The notes under the pieces were generated by a model, which did not search any database, was not told the DNA's origin, and was given only the letters and a program-made list of their open reading frames with translations. This document shows positions 37,070 through 45,472 of a stretch of DNA of 64,000 bases, piece after piece (position 1 is the first letter of the stretch; every line of letters begins with the position of its first letter). The position numbers were made by a program, and so were the translations under genes. This stretch comes from CAZPXZ01 sp965219495 (lineage in GTDB: Bacteria; Pseudomonadota; Alphaproteobacteria; Rhodobacterales; CAZPXZ01): the NCBI GenBank assembly GCA_965219495.1, contig OZ244777.1:124001-188000 (forward strand). The letters run 5' to 3'.

Positions 37070-38425
37070 ATGGCGAAAGCACTTTCCCTGTCGCTCTATC
37101 GGCGTGTCCTGCGGGTGGTCGAACCGGCAATTTCCCTGGCGGTGCGGGCGCTGTTGCGAAGGGAGGGAAGAAGAGCTCTCGAACGATTGGGAAGGGAACC
37201 GGTTGAGCGACCGAAAGGATCGCTTATCTGGATGCACGGAGCAAGCGTCGGGGAAACGCTCTCCTTGGTTCCCCTAATCGCCGCACTGCGAACTCGGAAT
37301 CCGGAAGCGACGATCCTGGTGACCAGCCTCACACCCACTTCCTCTCGCATGCTAGCAAAGCGCTTACCTCACGGCGTTCTGCATCGATATGCGCCGCTCG
37401 ACCTGCCCGGATGCGTCGAGAGATTCCAATGTGCATGGAAGCCAGACTTGCTCATCCTGGTGGAATCGGAGATCTGGCCGATTCTTGTATCGCATTCGCA
37501 CGAGAGAGGAATTCCAACGGCGTTGATCGGCGCACGTGTTTCACGCCGCTCAATGCGAAACTGGTCGTGGGCCGCCGGCGCCGCGCGCGCGATCTTCGGA
37601 TCCTTTTCCCTCGTGCTAGCGCGCGACACCCATTCCGCCAAGAGGCTGATTTGGCTTGGCGCCAGGCCCGAAGTCGTGCAAATCTCGCCGTCTTTGAAAT
37701 CTGCAACCGATCCGTTGCCAGCCGATGTCGAGGTGTTGCAGTCGATTCAATCCCTCCTCCGGGATCGCCCGGTGTGGCTTGCCGCAAGTACGCACCGGGA
37801 CGACGAAGAAATGGCGCTACTAGCACACGAAGTCGTACGCAAGACCATGCCGCGGGCTCTGCTTCTTCTGGTTCCGCGGCATCCGGAACGGGGAAAACGA
37901 ATTGAAAAGAGCGTCAGATCAAGGGGTATGAGGTGCTCGCGGCGTACAGCGGGAACGGAACCAGGAGACGACGAAGCGGTATATGTCGCCGACACTTTGG
38001 GAGAACTCGGTGTATGGTATCGAATATCGGAAGTAGCGTTCATGGGTGGATCGTTTGGGGGCATTGGCGGGCACAACCCGTTCGAGGCGATTGCACTGGA
38101 TGCTGCAATCCTGCACGGTCCAGATGTCTTTAACTTCGAAGAAATCTACCGCGCACTGGACTCAGGGGGAGGCGCCTTCCCGGTTTCCAGTGGCGACGAA
38201 CTCGGAAACATGGTGCTTTCCTTGCTTGGAGATCCGTCACAAGGATTGAATTCCGTGCGTAAGGCCGCGTTGCGGGCGACAGAAATTGCGTCCACCGCCC
38301 CCGACGCAGCTGAACACATTGCATCGCGTCTGATACCCTTCCTGCCGCGCGCGCGTCCATGTCACAAGTCCGTGCCGGCCAATGCGTTGCAATCGGGGAG
38401 GCTTGCAGACTCTCCGTTCCCTTGA
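37070..38425 (+). CDS. waaA: Kdo transferase
   Basis: A 451-residue 3-deoxy-D-manno-octulosonic acid transferase, a GT30-type enzyme that attaches Kdo to lipid A. N-terminal half: LIWMHGASVGETLSLVPLI near residue 53, LVTSLTPTSSRMLAKRLP, PDLLILVESEIWPILV. C-terminal half: VWLAASTHRDDEEMAL, LLLVPRHPERGKRIE, and VAFMGGSFGGIGGHNPFEAI near 330. The length is normal, with about 25 extra residues at the C-terminus. In Alphaproteobacteria lpxK usually follows waaA; here the following 900 bp contain no lpxK. Confidence 0.94.
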   Translation: MAKALSLSLYRRVLRVVEPAISLAVRALLRREGRRALERLGREPVERPKGSLIWMHGASVGETLSLVPLIAALRTRNPEATILVTSLTPTSSRMLAKRLPHGVLHRYAPLDLPGCVERFQCAWKPDLLILVESEIWPILVSHSHERGIPTALIGARVSRRSMRNWSWAAGAARAIFGSFSLVLARDTHSAKRLIWLGARPEVVQISPSLKSATDPLPADVEVLQSIQSLLRDRPVWLAASTHRDDEEMALLAHEVVRKTMPRALLLLVPRHPERGKRIEKSVRSRGMRCSRRTAGTEPGDDEAVYVADTLGELGVWYRISEVAFMGGSFGGIGGHNPFEAIALDAAILHGPDVFNFEEIYRALDSGGGAFPVSSGDELGNMVLSLLGDPSQGLNSVRKAALRATEIASTAPDAAEHIASRLIPFLPRARPCHKSVPANALQSGRLADSPFP

Positions 38426-38973
38426 CAATCGACCCGATCTCCGGATTTCCATCGATTGAGTAAGAAATTGTTCTCGAAATTCGTCATTTGGGCGCACCCA
38501 ACGATCTCACATCATGGGCGCGTTTCTCTTGGTGGATGATTGGCTCCGTAGGGGTGCGAACATTTTGAAGCCTATGGGAAACGTGCGCGCGGGAGGCAAA
38601 TCCGAGGAGACCGCGAAGCACGAATTCGGATTGAGCGAAGTCGTTATCCGAACTTTCACCGCATGCTGCTGATGGAGCCGTACGAGGCTGAAGCGAGGAT
38701 CCCGGACGGCAAGTTCACGAGGCGGAAAATCCTGATCGGCGAATACAAGACCCTGCCGGATGACGTGAGGACATCAACGAGTGGCATGTGCAACTTGGGA
38801 CTCACATCAGTAACTCCCATGGACGGAATTCCTGGCCCGGGAACGGTGTAGGCTTCTTATGGAATGGGTTCCTGACGAGGGCCGGTGTGGATTCCTGCGC
38901 TTGGTCCTGTGGCCCGTTTCATCGCTGTCAGCGTACCCGCAGGCAGGGGAAACTTGGCGAAGAAATCCGCTAC
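38426..38973. other. Gap after waaA
   Basis: No gene is recognised. A short plus-strand frame at 38663-38851 has a regular charged composition but no known motif. A weak inverted repeat CAATCGA/TCGATTG just after waaA lacks a T-run. The stretch leads into the TnpB remnant. Confidence 0.35.
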
Positions 38974-39114
38974 AAGAACTGCTCGGGATGCGGCGCCGAG
39001 GCGCCGAAGAGTCTGGCTGTTCGCGCCCGCGCCTGTTCCGCATCAGGGCTGGCGGCGGACCGCGATTTCAATTCCGCAGGGAATTTCCTGCAACGCGCCT
39101 TGGCTCCTTCGTGG
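38974..39114 (+). pseudogene. TnpB (IS200/IS605 OrfB) C-terminal remnant
   Basis: In one plus frame the sequence reads NCSGCGAEAPKSLAVRA, then CSASGLAADRDFNSAGNF and LQRAL. This aligns with the zinc-finger tail of TnpB/OrfB proteins (C-S-x-C-G ... K-x-L-x-x-R ... C-x-x-C-G-L-x-x-D-R-D-x-N-A-A). The second half of the second Cys pair is a Ser, and the upstream part of TnpB is not recognisable in any frame. It is therefore a decayed fragment. No ends or flanking repeats were found. Confidence 0.65.
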
Positions 39115-39325
39115 GTGGAGTGTGTCGGGATGAACCCGCTTCCCGTGGTTCCGCTCGTCGGGGAACCGTGTGCTGTCAACTTATGTGCAGAATCCCCGGA
39201 TCGTGCCCCGTAGCCAGGAGCGGGAGCCGTTGGTCACAAGCCCGGTTGTTCGGTCCGGAGCCAACCGTTGCTCCCTCCGAACGGAGCCGGGTGGAGTTGA
39301 GGATCGGTTGCCTCCGCAAGCAATC
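39115..39325. other. Short gap after the TnpB remnant
   Basis: Contains no recognised gene. The downstream boundary is the 3' end of the NfeD gene on the other strand. Confidence 0.35.
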
Positions 39326-39628
39326 CTAGTACTTGTTGATGTCCGGCTGATCGCCTTTCCGCAGGAACGCCCTACGAAGCAGGATGACTGCGGGAACGGC
39401 AATGGCAGAATACGCAATCGCCACTTGTTTCCACGATTCCATCCAGATGGCTTCTGGCAGAATCCCGCTCTGCTGCAAGAATAGGTATCCGCCAATGGCA
39501 AGCGCCGCGATCCCGAGGGGTAGCGCAATCATCGTTCCGATCGCCAATTCCATGGCGCTCAAAAGCAATCCCGCCAGAACCCAAGTTGCCGGGCGCAACA
39601 GCCAATAGATAAATTCGGTCTCAATCAT
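39326..39628 (-). CDS. NfeD-family membrane protein
   Basis: A 100-residue protein with an N-terminal WVLAGLLLSAMELAIGTMIALPLGIAAL hydrophobic hairpin and a third segment near residue 70 (VAIAYSAIAVPAVILL). This matches the short NfeD-like proteins that are encoded beside SPFH proteins and are thought to work with them in membrane organisation. It lies 25 bp downstream of the stomatin-like gene. The soluble OB-fold of longer NfeD proteins is absent. Confidence 0.82.
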   Translation of the reverse strand: MIETEFIYWLLRPATWVLAGLLLSAMELAIGTMIALPLGIAALAIGGYLFLQQSGILPEAIWMESWKQVAIAYSAIAVPAVILLRRAFLRKGDQPDINKY

Positions 39629-39653
39629 GCGTCCAATCAGCTAGGGAACTTTC

Positions 39654-40718
39654 TTACGGATTTCCATCGCCGGTAGTGTTGCTGCTTCCTGTGCTGGGAG
39701 GCGTTGCGTAACGCTCCCGAGCGTGTTCTTGCGAAGACATATGCGGTTCCGGCGGCGCCTGCGGGGCGGATGAGGGCCTTGTTCCGTCGACCTTCTCAGT
39801 GAGCACCTGCCGGATGGTTTCCAGGGCGCCGAGAGCCCCGACAATTTCGGTTGGCACCACAAGCACCTTGGCGCTATCGGTGCCGGCGAGTTGGCGAATC
39901 GCGTCCGCCTGACGCTTCCGAATTTCAAATTCCACGGCGGGTTGACCACGGTTTGCGATCGCCTCCGCGAGCAGTGCCGTTTGCGTTGCATCTGCCTGGG
40001 CTTTCTTTTCGACCGCATATGCTTCTGCCTCGGCGGTTATGCGAATCGCTTCCGCCTTTTTCTGAGCTTCGTAGAGTTCGCCTTCTGCCCGAAGCTGAAC
40101 TGCCGCTCTCTCGCCATCCGCCGTCGCGATCGTTGCGCGTTTCTCCCGCTCTGCGGTCAGTTGCTTTCGCTGCGCCTTTCGGGTTTCCTCGTCTACCACG
40201 ACGTCGACAATTTCCGTGCGGGTGATTTCTACGCCCCACACTAGCGCGGCCTGTTCGAGGTTTTGCTGAATTTCCTCGTTCATGGCCCGTCGCGACGACT
40301 GCAATTCGTCAAGTTCTTGTTTTCCGGCAGCCGAGCGTACGATGGACGTGGCCGCCGTGTGTATCGCCCGCTCAACGTCTCGTATTCGATAGACGGACTT
40401 GTCGGCCTGAACGACGCGGAAGAAAACCGTAGTTTCGAGCGTTACTTCCACGTTGTCTTTGGTGATCACCGAAATCTTGAACGCCGCCAGCTGGCGCTCA
40501 AGGACCGAAATGCGGTGCGAGACATGATCCAGAAAAGGGACAATCAGGTTCAGCCCAGGGTCCAGGGTCTTGGTATATTTGCCGAATCTCTCAACGATAA
40601 AGACTTGGCTCTGCGGAACGATCTTTACGCCGAACCAAACAGTGGCAACCGCAAGCGCGACCACAATCAGCACGTTTATGCCGACCAGATCGAATACCGG
40701 TTCAATCAGTGCTTCCAT
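39654..40718 (-). CDS. SPFH/stomatin-like protein (QmcA type)
   Basis: A 354-residue membrane-anchored SPFH protein. One N-terminal membrane segment (INVLIVVALAVATVWFG) is followed by the SPFH domain (VPQSQVFIVERFGKYTKTL, PFLDHVSHRISVLERQL, DNVEVTLETTVFFRV). A long Ala/Glu/Lys coiled coil then runs from about residue 175 to 265 (RKQLTAEREKRATIATADG), ending in ATEIVGALG-like VPTEIVGALGALETI and a disordered tail. Such proteins oligomerise on membranes and are paired with NfeD, as here. The divergent hflKC operon encodes two more SPFH proteins. Confidence 0.93.
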   Translation of the reverse strand: MEALIEPVFDLVGINVLIVVALAVATVWFGVKIVPQSQVFIVERFGKYTKTLDPGLNLIVPFLDHVSHRISVLERQLAAFKISVITKDNVEVTLETTVFFRVVQADKSVYRIRDVERAIHTAATSIVRSAAGKQELDELQSSRRAMNEEIQQNLEQAALVWGVEITRTEIVDVVVDEETRKAQRKQLTAEREKRATIATADGERAAVQLRAEGELYEAQKKAEAIRITAEAEAYAVEKKAQADATQTALLAEAIANRGQPAVEFEIRKRQADAIRQLAGTDSAKVLVVPTEIVGALGALETIRQVLTEKVDGTRPSSAPQAPPEPHMSSQEHARERYATPPSTGSSNTTGDGNP

Positions 40719-41225
40719 AGGTCTTCCGTAAGCTGGTTGAAACGAAACCGACAGCTACACGAAAGCCGGGAGCTGCCGAATGTGCCGGCATGAATGCCAA
40801 ATTGTATCGGCAACCAAAGGCCCGCACAAATCCGGGCACTCTCGGTCAGGGCGCGGATGCGCTCTTGGGGTCGGCGCGTGTTCCAATTTCGCTTGGAGCA
40901 GTCTGCGGTTTCCGACTGCTTCTTGCCAAGTGCGGCGGGTGGCGGCATTCAGGTCCTCATCGGAACTGTAGCGAGAGCAATGCTTCATTTCCGGCACGCC
41001 CAACTCTCGAAACGGACAGACTCTTGGCGATAATTTCAGTCTGGCGAAAAGAAATTTCTCTCACCGCGCCGGCTGCGACGGGGTGTTCTCCCGCCAACAA
41101 ACGCGGGGGATCAAGATTGCCGATCCATGATTCGCCATTGCGGCGCAATGCTGGTGTCCCTATCTTCTCTAGCATTGCTCCCGGCGCAGTCCGGGCATCC
41201 ACAATTTCAAATGAGGACAGATCGC
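40719..41225. other. 507-bp divergent intergenic region
   Basis: Separates the SPFH gene from hflK and must contain both promoters. Open frames on each strand have no motifs. No thyA or folA, which often precede hflK in Alphaproteobacteria, is recognisable. Confidence 0.4.
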
Positions 41226-42353
41226 ATGCCTTGGAAGGACAGTGGCTCCGGCCCTTGGGGCAGTGGGCCCGAGCAGTACGGTTCCAACGCCGGCGGGCCA
41301 CGCGGCCAGCCGCCGGATTTTGACGAATTTCTGAAGAAGGGACGCGACCGGTTCCGAAACATGTTTGGCGGTCGCGGTGGAAGGCGTTCGCGTCCCAATC
41401 GCGGCGGTTTGCTCATCGCCTTGATTGCCGCGATCGGCGTGTGGGTATACGCGTCCGTATTTTCGGTAAAGCCGGATGAAGCGGCGGTTGTCCTGACATT
41501 TGGGCGCTACACGACTATACAGGGTCCCGGATTGCATTTTGCGTCGTGGCCCATCCAGACGGCGGAAATACTCCCAGTGACGCGCGAAAATTCCGTGGAA
41601 ATCGGATACCGGGGCGGAGCCAACACGCCAGCCGACGACAGATCATTCCGGAACGCGGTGATGGACGAAAGCCTGATGTTAACCGGCGACGAAAACATCG
41701 TTGACATCAATTTCCAGGTAGTGTGGAATATCGCGAAACTCGATCTTTTCTTGTTCAATCTCGCGTCACCCGACAAGACCATCAAGGCAGTGGCGGAGTC
41801 CGCCATGCGGCAGGTCATCGGACGATCGGAGTTGAAGCCCATCCTCAACAGGGATCGCGCCGTTGTCAGCCAGGACGTGCACAATCTGATCCAGGAAACA
41901 CTCGATTCGTATGAGTCGGGGGTAAACATCGTTCGAATCAATTTTGATCGCGCCGATCCACCGCCTGGGGTAATCGACGCATTTCGCGACGTCCAGGCGG
42001 CCGAGCAGGACCGAGACACGCTGGAGAAGCGGGCGGGAGCCTACGCGAATCAGCGCCTCGCCGAGGCGCGCGGCGAAGCTGCACAAATCTTGCAAGAGGC
42101 GGCGGGATACAGCGCGCGCGTGGTAAAAGAGGCGGAAGGCGAGGCGGACCGGTTCAAACAGGTGTACGCCTCCTATCAGAGGGCGCCTGAAGTCACGCGC
42201 AAGCGCCTCTATATCGAAACGGTCGAGCAGGTGCTTGGGGATGTGGACAAGATCGTGATTGATGAAACGGGAGGCGGTGGGGGCCAAGGGGTCGTTCCCT
42301 ACTTGCCGCTCAACGAGCTTCGTCGCAATTCAACCACAGGGGACAGGCAATGA
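41226..42353 (+). CDS. hflK: FtsH protease activity modulator HflK
   Basis: A 375-residue SPFH protein that with HflC cages the FtsH protease in the inner membrane. It has the glycine-rich N-terminus (SGSGPWGSGPEQYG), PDFDEFLKKGRDRFRNMFG, one membrane segment (GLLIALIAAIGVWVYASVF), and the SPFH domain with VKPDEAAVVLTFGRYT and ENIVDINFQVVWNI. The coiled coil follows (NQRLAEARGEAAQILQEA). ATG 41226 is preceded by AGGACAG at suitable distance, so it is chosen over 41127 and 41211. It overlaps hflC by 4 bp. Confidence 0.96.
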   Translation: MPWKDSGSGPWGSGPEQYGSNAGGPRGQPPDFDEFLKKGRDRFRNMFGGRGGRRSRPNRGGLLIALIAAIGVWVYASVFSVKPDEAAVVLTFGRYTTIQGPGLHFASWPIQTAEILPVTRENSVEIGYRGGANTPADDRSFRNAVMDESLMLTGDENIVDINFQVVWNIAKLDLFLFNLASPDKTIKAVAESAMRQVIGRSELKPILNRDRAVVSQDVHNLIQETLDSYESGVNIVRINFDRADPPPGVIDAFRDVQAAEQDRDTLEKRAGAYANQRLAEARGEAAQILQEAAGYSARVVKEAEGEADRFKQVYASYQRAPEVTRKRLYIETVEQVLGDVDKIVIDETGGGGGQGVVPYLPLNELRRNSTTGDRQ

Positions 42354-43222
42354 GTAGGACCGCAATTGGCATACTGGTCCTGGTCGTCCTGGTATTGGGG
42401 GGCCTGGCTTGTGTCTTTGTTGTCGACGAGCGGCAGCAGGCGCTGGTACTGGCTTTCGGCCGCGTTGAGCGGGTTGAGGACGTCCCGGGGCTAAAGTTCA
42501 AGCTTCCGCCGCCGTTCAACACGGTGGAATTCTACGAGGCTCGCATACTTCCCCTCGAAACTACGGAGTTGGAAGTAACTCCCCTTGATGACCGCAGGCT
42601 CGTAGTGGATGCGTTTGCACGGTGGCGGATCTTGGACCCAAAACGATTCCGCCAATCGGTACAGAATATGGTCGCAGCCATGTCGCGGCTTGAAACGATT
42701 TTGAATGCGGCATTGCGCGAGGTACTCGGTTCCGAGGTTTCGGGAAGCGTGTTGTCGGGCGAAAGAGTGGCGCTCATGCGCCAAATTCGAGATGCGACAA
42801 AAACTGAAGCCGCCTCACTCGGCGTGGAAATCATCGATGTGCGAATTCGACGTGCGGATCTTCCGGAACAGAATCTGCGGGCGACATTTGAGCGCATGGA
42901 GGCGGAACGGCAGAGGGAAGCCGCGGACGAGCGCGCCCGCGGCGCGGAGGCCGCGCAGAAGGTAAGGGCAGGGGCGGACCGGCAAGCGGTGGAACTCGTC
43001 GCGGAAGCGCGCCGCGAATCGGAAATTGTGCGCGGTAAGGCAGACGCAAAGCGCAACGATATTTTTGCGGAGGCATTCGGCCGCGACCCGGAGTTCTTTG
43101 CGTTCTATCGCTCTCTAGCCGCCTACGTGCGTGCGCTCAAGGGAGAGAATTCGACGCTGGTGATCACGCCTGACTCGGAGTTCTTCGAATACCTGAAGTC
43201 TAACCGGGCTTCCGGTTTGTGA
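42350..43222 (+). CDS. hflC: FtsH protease activity modulator HflC
   Basis: A 290-residue partner of HflK. An N-terminal membrane segment (IGILVLVVLVLGGLACVFVV) is followed by the SPFH domain (DERQQALVLAFGRVERV, GLKFKLPPPFNTVEFYEARI). The family motif IIDVRIRRADLPEQN and the helix ERMEAERQREAADERARG precede DAKRNDIFAEAFGRDPEFFAFYRSL, which is diagnostic for HflC. Length and motifs are complete. Its ATG overlaps the hflK stop, so synthesis of the two is coupled. Confidence 0.97.
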   Translation: MSRTAIGILVLVVLVLGGLACVFVVDERQQALVLAFGRVERVEDVPGLKFKLPPPFNTVEFYEARILPLETTELEVTPLDDRRLVVDAFARWRILDPKRFRQSVQNMVAAMSRLETILNAALREVLGSEVSGSVLSGERVALMRQIRDATKTEAASLGVEIIDVRIRRADLPEQNLRATFERMEAERQREAADERARGAEAAQKVRAGADRQAVELVAEARRESEIVRGKADAKRNDIFAEAFGRDPEFFAFYRSLAAYVRALKGENSTLVITPDSEFFEYLKSNRASGL

Positions 43223-43258
43223 GCGAATCTGCCGGAATTGGGTCGGGTTCCGACCAAC

Positions 43259-43444
43259 ATGCGGGACCTGCTCACGGCCTTGGGACTGGTGCTGGTCATC
43301 GAGGGGCTGTTTTATGCGGCGATGCCGAGCATGATGCGCCGGGCCGTAGAGGTGATGGCGCGAATCGAGCCACAGCAACTCCGCGTGTTCGCAACCCTCG
43401 TTGCCGCCCTGGGAGTCGGGATCGTAGTACTCGCGCGAAGTTAG
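43259..43444 (+). CDS. DUF2065 family small membrane protein
   Basis: A 61-residue, two-helix membrane protein of the YjeT/DUF2065 family. The start MRDLLTALGLVLVIEGLFYA and the segment FPSMMRR-like MPSMMRRAVEVMARI, with a second hydrophobic segment at the end, are typical. ATG 43259 is chosen over the upstream TTG. It lies between hflC and degP, the usual place in Alphaproteobacteria. The function is unknown, but the constant location suggests a link to FtsH or envelope proteostasis. Confidence 0.9.
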   Translation: MRDLLTALGLVLVIEGLFYAAMPSMMRRAVEVMARIEPQQLRVFATLVAALGVGIVVLARS

Positions 43445-43563
43445 CGATGCCATGAAATCGGGCGGAAAATGCCCGGATTACTCCACAATTCCTGCCCAAC
43501 AATTGCGCCGACTGGCTTGAGCCCCCTCCAGAGGCCGGCCGTAGCAACATGGTGGGAACCCAA

Positions 43564-45021
43564 ATGAAAGAACTTCACAACTCGCGAGGTTACTTGAAGG
43601 ACCTGCGAATTAGCATGCTCGCAGGTTCGGTGATCTTGCTGACAGGAATTTCACTTCCTCTTTCCGTCGCCGCAAACGTTGCGGATGGATTTGCGGATCT
43701 CGCGGAAAGAGTGATGCCGGCGGTGGTGAATATTTCAACTTCCTCGGACAACGCAGACAGCAACATGACGATCCCGGAACTTCCGGAGAACCTCCCCTAC
43801 AAGGAGTTTTTCGAAGAGTTTTTCAATCGCCAGCAACAGGCGCCGAGATCGTTGTCGTCTCTTGGCTCAGGGTTCGTGATCGATCCCAGCGGATATGTGG
43901 TGACAAATCATCATGTGATCGTGGAGGCGGACGAAATCTCTGTGAACCTGCATAACGGCGAATCCTTGCTCGCCACGGTGGTGGGCAGTGACGAAAAAAC
44001 GGATTTGGCGCTCCTGAAGGTGCAGCCGGACGGTCCCTTGCCGTTTGTAGAGTTCGGCGATTCGAACATTTCCAGAGTAGGCGACTGGGTTCTTGCCATC
44101 GGAAACCCGTTCGGTCTCGGCGGATCGGTCTCGGCGGGAATCATTTCCGCCCGGAATCGCAATATCGATACCGGTCCCTACGATGCGTTCATCCAGACCG
44201 ATGCAGCCATCAACAAGGGCAATTCAGGCGGGCCTCTGTTCAATCTTGATGGAGAGGTGATCGGGGTGAACACGGCGATCATCTCGCCGAATGGCGGCTC
44301 AAGCGGCATTGCGTTCGCGGTTCCTGCGGATATCGCGTCACGCGTGGTCAATCAGTTGCGCGAGTTCGGGCAGACTCGGCGCGGTTGGCTTGGAGTTCGC
44401 ATCCAACATGTGTCCGAAGAGATTGCGGACAGCCTTGGCTTGTCGGAACCGTTGGGCGCTCTGGTGGCATCGGTCATCGATGACAGTCCTGCGGCCGAGG
44501 CCGGAATCGAAGTCGGCGACATCATTCTTTCGTTTGATGAAATGGATGTCCGGGAGATGCGGGACCTTCCCAGAATGGTCGCGGAAACGGAAGTTGGAAA
44601 GCGCGCAAAGGTCAAGATCTGGAGAGATGAGCGCACGCGCATCCTGTCCGTGGAACTTGGCTTGCTGGAAGAAGGAACGGAATCACAGGAGGGCGGCGAA
44701 GGACCGGATTCACAAGAAGTGGAAGAGGGTTTGCTGGGCATGACCATTGTTTCGCTCAATGACGAGTCGAGAGCGAAGTTCGGAATCGATGAATCTGTGA
44801 AAGGGGCGCTCGTATCCGCAGTCGAGGCGGATAGTCCCGCCGGCCGCAAGGGCATTCTCGTTGGCGACGTAATCGTTGAGGTCAAACAGGAACCAGTAGC
44901 AAGCCCGAATGACGTCAAGCGACTGATTTCCGAGGCGCGGGAGCAGAACCGCCGCTCGATCCTTGTACTGGTCAACCGAGAAGGCAACCTGAATTTCGTC
45001 GGAATTCGACTTCAGGACTGA
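43564..45021 (+). CDS. degP: Do-family periplasmic serine protease
   Basis: A 485-residue HtrA/DegP protease-chaperone for misfolded envelope proteins. A signal region (SMLAGSVILLTGISLPLSVA) precedes the trypsin-like domain. Catalytic His is in GYVVTNHHVIVEADE, Asp in KTDLALLKVQPD, and Ser in INKGNSGGPLFNLDGEV near residue 220. Two PDZ domains follow (RGWLGVRIQHVSEEIAD near 275, and a second near 395 with GLLGMTIVSLNDESR). ATG 43564 has GGTGGGAA just ahead; ATG 43549 is an alternative. A terminator follows. Confidence 0.95.
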   Translation: MKELHNSRGYLKDLRISMLAGSVILLTGISLPLSVAANVADGFADLAERVMPAVVNISTSSDNADSNMTIPELPENLPYKEFFEEFFNRQQQAPRSLSSLGSGFVIDPSGYVVTNHHVIVEADEISVNLHNGESLLATVVGSDEKTDLALLKVQPDGPLPFVEFGDSNISRVGDWVLAIGNPFGLGGSVSAGIISARNRNIDTGPYDAFIQTDAAINKGNSGGPLFNLDGEVIGVNTAIISPNGGSSGIAFAVPADIASRVVNQLREFGQTRRGWLGVRIQHVSEEIADSLGLSEPLGALVASVIDDSPAAEAGIEVGDIILSFDEMDVREMRDLPRMVAETEVGKRAKVKIWRDERTRILSVELGLLEEGTESQEGGEGPDSQEVEEGLLGMTIVSLNDESRAKFGIDESVKGALVSAVEADSPAGRKGILVGDVIVEVKQEPVASPNDVKRLISEAREQNRRSILVLVNREGNLNFVGIRLQD

Positions 45022-45037
45022 TCTCCCGAAGTTGTTT

Positions 45038-45076
45038 CCCGCCCGCGGATGGCGGTCTTCCGCGGGCGGGTTTGTT
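45038..45076 (+). terminator. Rho-independent terminator after degP
   Basis: An 11-bp perfect stem, CCCGCCCGCGG (45038-45048) and CCGCGGGCGGG (45060-45070), closes an 11-base loop and is followed by TTTGTT. It lies 17 bp after the degP stop and probably ends the hflK-hflC-DUF2065-degP transcript. Confidence 0.85.
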
Positions 45077-45472
45077 CCAGGGCGGTGCAATGGGGATTAG
45101 CCCCGCGAGGCTCCCATTCGCAAATCCCTCACACCGCAGGGTCGCCAATTCACCCAAGACTTGGAAACGTCTGCGCAAAATCGCGCAGCCGGGGGGAAAC
45201 GGCGGGCAATGTATTCGCCGCCTGGGTCAAGCAACAAAGTCCTGGAAAACCGGGAAATAGATGCCAAGCAGTCTGCGGGGAGCAGACGATCTGGCCGTTT
45301 CTTCCGATGCGGAGAGACATGCAGGCTTCTCTTGAATCCGGGAGACGTTCAATTCGGGCGAGCCGATTCTTGAATTGGAAGTACGCAGGCTCTTTTCGGA
45401 TGCGTAGGGAAGGATATAGTTCGCGCGGCAGCCGCTAATTCGAATCGGCTTCAATAAGCATCCGGGACAGAA
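45077..45472. other. Gap between the degP terminator and mttB homologue
   Basis: About 400 bp with no recognised gene; open frames are short and without motifs. It should contain the promoter of the methyltransferase gene, which was not pinpointed. Confidence 0.4.

Noticed and set aside
38426..38465. Possible terminator after waaA
   Set aside because: Only a 7-bp stem with a long loop and no T-run.
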